A DNA stretch of 10,859 nt from the NCBI GenBank assembly GCA_964545075.1, contig CAZJFS010000150.1, forward strand, positions 1 to 10,859, given 5' to 3'. This DNA comes from DAOPXV01 sp035352535 (lineage in GTDB: Bacteria; Muiribacteriota; UBA9980). The notes beneath the pieces were generated by a model. It saw only the letters and a list, made by a program, of their open reading frames with translations. It was not told the origin of the DNA and searched no databases. Made by a program: the position numbers and the translations under genes. Of the stretch, positions 6,358 through 10,859 are shown one piece after another; position 1 is the first letter of the stretch, and every line of letters starts with the position of its first letter.

Positions 6358-6729
6358 CTATTTAACGAGTTCGAGCATTGCCATCTCAGCGGCGTCGCCC
6401 GCGCGGGTTCCGAGCTTATACATTCTCGTGTATCCGCCATTGCGATCCTTGTACTGAGGAGCTATCTCGTGGAAAAGTTTGTCAACCATTTTCTTATCGT
6501 TCAATATCGTAAATGCTGAATTTTTAAGATTCATGGTATTCGTCTTATCTTCCGTCATCTGCCGGGCTATCGTTATGAGCTTTTCGGCGATGCGGCTGGT
6601 TTCCTTGGCTTTAGCTTCGGTCGTAACGATCTTTGAATGCGTAAACAGTGATATTACCTGATTACGGAACATAGAACGTCTGTGGGGGACTCTCCTGCCA
6701 AGTTTCTTATTCGCGTCTTTATGTCTCAC
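6358..6729 (-). CDS. rplQ: 50S ribosomal protein L17
   Basis: This 123-residue protein binds 23S rRNA near the exit-tunnel side of the large subunit. The GTG at 6729 gives MRHKDANKKLGRR, matching the near-universal MRHRK start. The longer GTG at 6738 would add three residues and lies inside the ribosome-binding site. The segment HRRSMFRNQVISLFTHSKIV (17-36) and the following TTEAKAKE are L17 signatures. The C-terminus GDAAEMAMLELVK is also typical. As in most bacteria it follows rpoA (54 bp gap) and ends the alpha operon. Confidence 0.97.
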   Translation of the reverse strand: MRHKDANKKLGRRVPHRRSMFRNQVISLFTHSKIVTTEAKAKETSRIAEKLITIARQMTEDKTNTMNLKNSAFTILNDKKMVDKLFHEIAPQYKDRNGGYTRMYKLGTRAGDAAEMAMLELVK

Positions 6730-6734
6730 TTTGT

Positions 6735-6744
6735 TCACCTACCT
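6735..6744 (-). promoter_or_regulatory. ribosome-binding site that decides the rplQ start
   Basis: AGGTAGGTGA on the minus strand matches 8 of 10 positions of AAGGAGGTGA and ends 5 nt before the GTG at 6729. It overlaps the alternative GTG at 6738, which rules that start out. Confidence 0.7.
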
Positions 6745-6757
6745 TGGTTAATTATGC

Positions 6758-6776
6758 GATACCCGAAACAGGTATC
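6758..6776 (-). other. small RNA hairpin in the rpoA-rplQ gap
   Basis: The minus-strand RNA can fold as GAUACCU, loop GUUUC, GGGUAUC: a 7-bp stem with one G-U pair, starting 7 nt after the rpoA stop. There is no U-run after it, so it is not a terminator. It could be an RNA-processing or stability element, or chance. Confidence 0.35.
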
Positions 6777-6783
6777 ATAAGGG

Positions 6784-7827
6784 TTATGCTTCGTCCGAAA
6801 CTTCCGTTTCAGCTTCTTCATCGTTATCGTTAAGATCGGCTTCGCTGGCCATCGGGATCGCTCCGGCTACCATAGGCGGATCATCTTTCAATCCGAGGTT
6901 ATACTGCGCTAATTTTTCGCGTATTTCGTTGAGCGATTTCTGACCGAAATTCTTGATTTCAAGAAGTTCCGACGCCGATTTTTTGGCGAGATCGCCAAGC
7001 GTCTTTATAGAAGTCCTCTTAAGGCAGTTGCGAGAGCGAACCGAAAATTCAACATCTTTTATCGGGATATCGACATATTTGTTGACTTTTTCTTTCTCTT
7101 CCGACACCATTACTATGCTGTCCTGTTGTTTGTTATCGACGTAGTCGATGAACAGCGAAAGATGTTCACGCAATAGCTTTGCCGCAAGGCATGTGGCTTC
7201 GTCAGGTTTTACTGAACCGTTAGTCCAGAGTTCCATGATAAGCTTGTCATAGTTAATGTCCTGGCCCACGCGGGTGTCTTCGACATTGTAATTAACCTTT
7301 ACGATAGGGGAGAACATCGCATCTATAACCAGCGTGTTGAGAGGCTGATTCGGTTTGAGATTTTTCTCCGCCGTAACGTACCCACGGCCCTTTTCTATGA
7401 CCAGTTCCATGTCCAGCTTGCCGTTTTCATTTAAAGTGGCAATATGCTGCTCCGGGTTTATAATTTGTAATGAACCTACGCACTGAATATCGCCGGCCTT
7501 AACCACGCAAGGCCCTTTTTTATCTATTGTAACTGTGACCGATTCGTCCTCCGTAAGCTTAACAACGATCTGTTTGATATTGAGGATGAGGTCCGTTACG
7601 TCCTCTAAAACGCCAGGAATAGTGGAAAATTCATGCAGCACTCCGTCAATTCTAACGCCGGTTACAGCAGCACCCGGAAAAGAGCCGAGCAGAACCCTGC
7701 GCAGTGAATTGCCAAGCGTCGTTCCGTAACCGCGTTCAAGCGGCTCCACAACGAACCTGCCATACCTGCTCGAATCCTGGTTCGTGTCTCTCATATAGGT
7801 CATCCTGGGTTTTTTTATCTGAATCAT
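6784..7827 (-). CDS. rpoA: DNA-directed RNA polymerase subunit alpha
   Basis: This 347-residue protein dimerises to scaffold RNA polymerase and contacts UP elements and activators. The N-terminal domain (about 1-232) includes PLERGYGTTLGNSLRRVLL and the IDGVLHEFSTIPGVLEDVTD segment. The C-terminal domain (about 255-312) keeps VRSRNCLK, with Arg264 in the position of the DNA-contacting Arg265 of E. coli, and FGQKSLNEIREKL. After it comes an unusual tail (about 316-347) whose last 19 residues hold ten Asp/Glu and no basic residue. E. coli RpoA has 329 residues and B. subtilis 314. The ATG at 7827 gives MIQIKKPRM, matching the family start. A GTG at 7833 is the alternative: it is 5 nt from the AAGGAGG site, whereas the ATG is 11 nt away. 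Confidence 0.97.
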   Translation of the reverse strand: MIQIKKPRMTYMRDTNQDSSRYGRFVVEPLERGYGTTLGNSLRRVLLGSFPGAAVTGVRIDGVLHEFSTIPGVLEDVTDLILNIKQIVVKLTEDESVTVTIDKKGPCVVKAGDIQCVGSLQIINPEQHIATLNENGKLDMELVIEKGRGYVTAEKNLKPNQPLNTLVIDAMFSPIVKVNYNVEDTRVGQDINYDKLIMELWTNGSVKPDEATCLAAKLLREHLSLFIDYVDNKQQDSIVMVSEEKEKVNKYVDIPIKDVEFSVRSRNCLKRTSIKTLGDLAKKSASELLEIKNFGQKSLNEIREKLAQYNLGLKDDPPMVAGAIPMASEADLNDNDEEAETEVSDEA

Positions 7828-7872
7828 TTCCACAAAGTCCTCCTTTGAATATAAGCAAGAATACAGATAAGA

Positions 7873-8505
7873 TTACCTTGAATAGAATTCGATTACAAGG
7901 TGTTCGTTTATCTGAGGATCTATGTCGCTGCGTTCAGGCATTCTTTTTATCATGAATTTGAATTTTTCGGGAGTTACTTCGAGCCATTCAGCCTGAGGTC
8001 TTTTCGCTGCGTTTTCAACTGAGGATTTTATAGGAAGGATCTGTCTTGATTTTTCGGCGACTTCGATAACGTCGTTAACCTTAACGATGTACGAAGGGAT
8101 ATCAACTTTTTTGCCGTTTATGAGGAAATGACCGTGGCAAACAAGCTGACGGGCAGCCGCGCGCGAAGGAACGAAATTAGCTTTCGTTACAACGTTGTCG
8201 AGGCGCCTTTCGAGCGTTTGAAGGAGATTCGTGCCTGATACGCCTTTAGTGCTTGTAGCGCGTTCAACGTATATTCTGAATTGTTTCTCCATAACGCCGT
8301 ATATTTTTTTGATTCTCTGCTTTTCACGGAGCTGTTCACCGTAACCGGTTACTTTACCTTTTCTTTTGGCGCCGTGCATACCAGGAGGCGTGCCGCGGCG
8401 AGAAACCGCACATTTTTCCTTAGAGAAGCAACGATCACCTTTTAAAAACAATGCCCTGCCTTCGGTGCGGCACAAGCGGCATTTAGGACCAATATATTTT
8501 GCCAT
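7873..8505 (-). CDS. rpsD: 30S ribosomal protein S4 (zinc-finger, C+ form)
   Basis: This 210-residue primary 16S rRNA-binding protein nucleates small-subunit assembly. The N-terminus has CRLC at 9-12 and further cysteines at 26 and 32, the zinc-binding set of the C+ form known from Thermus S4; one extra residue separates the last two cysteines. The S4 RNA-binding domain spans about 98-160 and includes LERRLDNVV, SRAAARQLVCHGH and the INGKKVDIPSY segment. The C-terminus INEHLVIEFYSR is diagnostic. The ATG at 8505 is preceded by AAGGAGG with 8-nt spacing. It sits between rpsK and rpoA as in the standard alpha operon, where S4 is often the autogenous repressor; no S4-binding pseudoknot could be recognised by eye here. 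Confidence 0.98.
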   Translation of the reverse strand: MAKYIGPKCRLCRTEGRALFLKGDRCFSKEKCAVSRRGTPPGMHGAKRKGKVTGYGEQLREKQRIKKIYGVMEKQFRIYVERATSTKGVSGTNLLQTLERRLDNVVTKANFVPSRAAARQLVCHGHFLINGKKVDIPSYIVKVNDVIEVAEKSRQILPIKSSVENAAKRPQAEWLEVTPEKFKFMIKRMPERSDIDPQINEHLVIEFYSR

Positions 8506-8561
8506 TAACCTATCCTCCTTATTTGGTTCGGTTACTCTAGAGCGATACCGTTATTTTACGG

Positions 8562-8936
8562 TTATACTCTTCTTCTTTTTCTGGGCCTGCAACCGTTATG
8601 GGGAACAGGCGTGATGTCTTTAAGTTTGTCGATTTCAAGTCCGACGGCCTTAACTGTCCTGATGGCGGTTTCTTTTCCAGCTCCGGGGCCTTTTACAAGG
8701 ACGTCTACTGTATGAAGACCTTGTTCCATAGCCTTTTTCGCTGCATTTTCACATGCCATCTGAGCTGCGTAAGGGGTCGATTTTCTCGAGCCTTTGAATC
8801 CTGATGTTCCGGCGGAAGCCCATGCAATAACATTGCCCTGCTTGTCAGTGATACTGATTATGGTGTTGTTAAACGTCGATTTGATGTGAACAACGCCATG
8901 AGTCACCCTGGCGCCGGTTTTCTTTACGTCAGCCAT
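8562..8936 (-). CDS. rpsK: 30S ribosomal protein S11
   Basis: This 124-residue protein helps form the mRNA exit-side platform of the small subunit. It contains HGVVHIKSTFNNTIISITD (13-31), GFKGSRKSTPYAAQ (46-59) and the invariant C-terminus PHNGCRPRKRRRV (112-124). The N-terminal lysine-rich extension is a few residues shorter than in E. coli. The ATG at 8936 is preceded by AAAGGAGAG. The gene starts 27 bp after the rpsM stop. Confidence 0.98.
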   Translation of the reverse strand: MADVKKTGARVTHGVVHIKSTFNNTIISITDKQGNVIAWASAGTSGFKGSRKSTPYAAQMACENAAKKAMEQGLHTVDVLVKGPGAGKETAIRTVKAVGLEIDKLKDITPVPHNGCRPRKRRRV

Positions 8937-8963
8937 TTCTCTCTCCTTTCGATTTTTCAGTTA

Positions 8964-9347
8964 TTAGCCTTTCGAGGGCGTAGCTTTTTTGCCTGCGATC
9001 GTCCTTCTGGGGCCTTTTCTAGTGCGTGAGTTTGTGCGTGTGCGCTGTCCGCGGCAGGGCAGGCCTCTTCTGTGTCTGAGACCACGATAACAGTTGATGT
9101 CCTGCAATCTTTTTATATTTCCAAGCGTTTCACGACGAAGATCGCCTTCTATCTTGAGATGCTTTTCTATATAATCACGGATCTTAATAATTTCTTCTTC
9201 CGTAAGTTCCTTGACTTTTTTATTAAAATCAATACCTAAATCGGCAAGAAGTTTCTGAGAGGTCGTACGGCCTATTCCGTAGATATAAGTCATAGCGATC
9301 TCCAAACGTTTGTTATTGGGTAAATCCACACCTGATATGCGAGCCAT
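8964..9347 (-). CDS. rpsM: 30S ribosomal protein S13
   Basis: This 127-residue protein sits in the head of the small subunit and contacts the P-site tRNA and the L5 bridge. It opens with MARISGVDLPNNKR and has the helix-turn GIGRTTSQKLL (24-34). The conserved basic block RGLRHRRGLPCRGQRT spans 88-103. The Lys/Arg-rich C-terminal tail is nine residues longer than in E. coli S13 (118 aa). An AAGGAGG site precedes the ATG at 9347. The upstream gap to rpmJ is only 30 bp. Confidence 0.98.
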   Translation of the reverse strand: MARISGVDLPNNKRLEIAMTYIYGIGRTTSQKLLADLGIDFNKKVKELTEEEIIKIRDYIEKHLKIEGDLRRETLGNIKRLQDINCYRGLRHRRGLPCRGQRTRTNSRTRKGPRRTIAGKKATPSKG

Positions 9348-9377
9348 TAGTCGCCTCCTTTCTTAATAAATATGTAA

Positions 9378-9491
9378 TTATCCCTGTCTCTGTTTGTGAC
9401 GGGCGTTCGTGCATATTACGCGAATAACGCCTTTTCTCTTGATTATTTTGCACTTATCGCATATTTTTTTAACTGATGATCTAACTTTCAT
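9378..9491 (-). CDS. rpmJ: 50S ribosomal protein L36 (zinc-binding, C+ form)
   Basis: This 37-residue protein, MKVRSSVKKICDKCKII at its start, is a small zinc-ribbon of the large subunit. The zinc ligands Cys11, Cys14, Cys27 and His32 are all present, so it is the C+ paralogue rather than the zinc-independent form. It ends in HKQRQG and TAA. The ATG at 9491 has a GGAGG site 6 nt upstream. The order infA-rpmJ-rpsM is standard. Confidence 0.97.
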   Translation of the reverse strand: MKVRSSVKKICDKCKIIKRKGVIRVICTNARHKQRQG

Positions 9492-9535
9492 TACGGACCT
9501 CCAAACTTAAGCTAAATACGTGAAATGAATACATT

Positions 9536-9564
9536 ATTTTACACTAAAAAATCCAAAAAAGCAA
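9536..9564 (-). promoter_or_regulatory. weak promoter candidate in the infA-rpmJ gap
   Basis: In the 94-bp AT-rich gap, TTGCTT (9564-9559, 3 of 6) is spaced 17 bp from TAAAAT (9541-9536, 5 of 6) on the minus strand. It could give extra transcription of rpmJ through rplQ. In such AT-rich DNA a chance match is quite possible. Confidence 0.25.
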
Positions 9565-9585
9565 TACTTATTTGTTATATTTTAG

Positions 9586-9807
9586 TTAACCTTTAGATCT
9601 GTACGTTATACGTCCTCTTGTGAGATCGTAGGGCGAAAGTTCGATCGTCACTTTATCACCCGGAAGTATTCTTATGAAGTTCATCCTCATTTTTCCGGAG
9701 ATGTGGGCCAGGACTTTGTGCCCGTTTTCCAGTTCAACCTTGAACATGGCGTTAGGTAACGGTTCAATAACTGTTCCGGTTACCTCAATCAGGTCTTCTT
9801 TTGCCAT
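9586..9807 (-). CDS. infA: translation initiation factor IF-1
   Basis: This 73-residue single OB-fold protein binds the A site of the 30S subunit during initiation. The sequence MAKEDLIEVTGTVIEPLPNA, then MFKVELENGH, AHISGKMRMNFIRILPGDKV and SPYDLTRGRITYR is the full IF-1 pattern at normal length. A TTG codon immediately precedes the ATG, but the ATG at 9807 is 8 nt from an AAGGAGG site and gives the family start. It lies 31 bp after the map stop. No KOW-domain gene is inserted between map and infA, unlike in B. subtilis. Confidence 0.98.
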   Translation of the reverse strand: MAKEDLIEVTGTVIEPLPNAMFKVELENGHKVLAHISGKMRMNFIRILPGDKVTIELSPYDLTRGRITYRSKG

Positions 9808-9815
9808 CAAGCAAT

Positions 9816-9822
9816 CCTCCTT
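9816..9822 (-). promoter_or_regulatory. infA ribosome-binding site
   Basis: AAGGAGG on the minus strand lies 8 nt before the ATG at 9807 and favours it over the adjacent TTG at 9810. Confidence 0.7.
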
Positions 9823-9838
9823 AAAAGCCTTTGCATGT

Positions 9839-10606
9839 TTATATTAATTTAGAAAGTATTCTAGGGCCGTTCTCGGTTATCGCTATGGTATGCTCAAAAT
9901 GAGCCGAAAGGCTTTTATCTTTGGTAACTACCGTCCACTGATTGTTCGTGACTTCCACGTCATATTTACCGGCGTTTACCATGGGCTCGATAGCAAGGCA
10001 AAAACCAACCTCAAGCTTAATGCCCCTGCCTTTTTTACCGTAATTTGGCACCGAGGGCGGTTCGTGGAGCTTCCTGCCGATTCCGTGACCGACATATTCT
10101 CTCACAACCGAAAAACCGTTCGATTCGACATAAGTCTGAACCGCGTTAGAAACATCGCCGAGATAGTTGCCCGGCACGGCTTTCGCTATGCCTTCATAAA
10201 GGGACTCTTCGGTTATTCTCATGAGCCTCTTCGCGGAATCGCTTACGGTCCCGACCGGCACGGTTATGGCCGAATCGCCGCAATAGTTGTTTTTTAAAAC
10301 ACCGACATCAATGCTGATAATATCGCCCTCCACGAGAACCCTTCTTTTGGAAGGTATTCCGTGGACGACTTCTTCATTTATCGAAGCGCAGATACTCTTG
10401 GGATAGTTGTTGTATCCTAAAAAGACCGGATAAGCGCCTTGAGAAATAATATAATCGTGAGCCAGTTTATCGAGCTTCTCCGTCGTCATACCCGGCTTGA
10501 CGCTTTCGCGCATCAACTTAAGGGTGCGTGCGACTATCTGGTTGGCTTCATACATATATTCAATTTCTTGAATAGATTTTTTTGTAACGATTTCTACATC
10601 AACCAT
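9839..10606 (-). CDS. map: methionine aminopeptidase, type I
   Basis: This 255-residue metalloenzyme removes the initiator methionine from new proteins in the cytoplasm. The five metal ligands are visible as Asp100 (SIDVG), Asp111 (CGDSA), His174 (GHGIG), Glu207 (LAIEPMV) and Glu238 (FEHTIAIT). Substrate-site His82 in VHGIP and His181 in LHEPP are also kept. The length and the absence of an N-terminal zinc-finger extension or an inserted helical domain fit type Ia. The ATG at 10606 has no obvious Shine-Dalgarno and gives about three more N-terminal residues than usual; no better start is in frame. It follows adk after 61 bp, the common secY-adk-map-infA order. Confidence 0.97.
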   Translation of the reverse strand: MVDVEIVTKKSIQEIEYMYEANQIVARTLKLMRESVKPGMTTEKLDKLAHDYIISQGAYPVFLGYNNYPKSICASINEEVVHGIPSKRRVLVEGDIISIDVGVLKNNYCGDSAITVPVGTVSDSAKRLMRITEESLYEGIAKAVPGNYLGDVSNAVQTYVESNGFSVVREYVGHGIGRKLHEPPSVPNYGKKGRGIKLEVGFCLAIEPMVNAGKYDVEVTNNQWTVVTKDKSLSAHFEHTIAITENGPRILSKLI

Positions 10607-10667
10607 GACTAATACCGCTTTTCTATTATCAATTAAATATCGAACCCGCCTATTTCGACTAACGTTA

Positions 10668-10859
10668 TCAGGCGTTTTTTGAAAGCTTCGATACTATCGT
10701 CTTTAAAATGGCGTTTATGTCGCCGAGACCATCAACGTTAAGAGCAAGTCCCTTTTTCGTAAAATATTCAAGCAGTGGAAGCGTCTCATTGTTATATACT
10801 TTCAGACGATTTCTGACCGTGTCCTCGTGATCGTCCTTGCGATGGATCAGGTCTGAACC
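10668..10859 (-). CDS. adk: adenylate kinase, C-terminal 63 residues (5' end outside window)
   Basis: The frame enters from the right edge and ends at TGA (10670-10668). The first residues, GSDLIHRKDDHEDTVRNRL, match the segment after the LID domain in which D-D-x-x-x-T-V-x-x-R-L carries the nucleotide-contacting arginines. The following YFTKKG and NVDG also fit the family end. Adenylate kinase interconverts ATP and AMP with two ADP. The P-loop and LID lie outside the window. Its place just before map supports the call. Confidence 0.93.
   Translation of the reverse strand, partial: GSDLIHRKDDHEDTVRNRLKVYNNETLPLLEYFTKKGLALNVDGLGDINAILKTIVSKLSKNA

Noticed and set aside
8506..8561. Possible S4 autoregulatory structure upstream of rpsD
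   Set aside because: Only short, imperfect pairings are visible in the 56-base gap; nothing distinguishes them from chance without covariation data.

Overview
The window is a bacterial chromosome segment in which every supported gene lies on the minus strand, so biological order runs from the right edge to the left. The right half is the downstream part of the spc/alpha ribosomal-protein cluster: adk (3' end only), map, infA, rpmJ, rpsM, rpsK, rpsD, rpoA, rplQ. A perfect 14-bp hairpin closes it. Next comes a tightly packed ECF-transporter energy module, ecfA1-ecfA2-ecfT, followed by truA. The order rplQ-ecfA1-ecfA2-ecfT-truA is classic for Firmicutes and some related or deep-branching lineages. 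S4 and L36 both keep intact zinc-binding Cys/His sets. Base composition is moderate, with AT-rich gaps. I infer a Firmicutes-like bacterium or a candidate phylum sharing this order; the window does not settle which.

Left of truA the conserved order breaks: rplM-rpsI, which often follow truA in Firmicutes, are absent. Instead there is a FosX-type fosfomycin hydrolase gene, a GNAT acetyltransferase, a 421-residue secreted protein of unknown function with six cysteines, and the 5' end of a gene that looks like a RelA/SpoT-type nucleotide pyrophosphokinase cut by the window edge. The fosX-like gene is preceded by a good sigma70-like promoter whose spacer and -35 edge are covered by an 18-bp inverted repeat, the arrangement expected for a repressor operator. 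It probably drives fosX and the GNAT gene together.

The right half makes translation and transcription machinery: ribosomal proteins, IF1, RNA polymerase alpha, methionine aminopeptidase and adenylate kinase. The ECF module energises vitamin or metal uptake with S-components encoded elsewhere, and TruA modifies tRNA. The left part is accessory. I see no mobile element, CRISPR array, tRNA or rRNA. No gene-free stretch exceeds 300 bases; the longest is 239 bases between rplQ and ecfA1. I found no clear undescribed system. The best leads are the operator-covered fosX promoter, the six-cysteine secreted protein, the partial RelA/SpoT-like gene and an acidic tail on RpoA.
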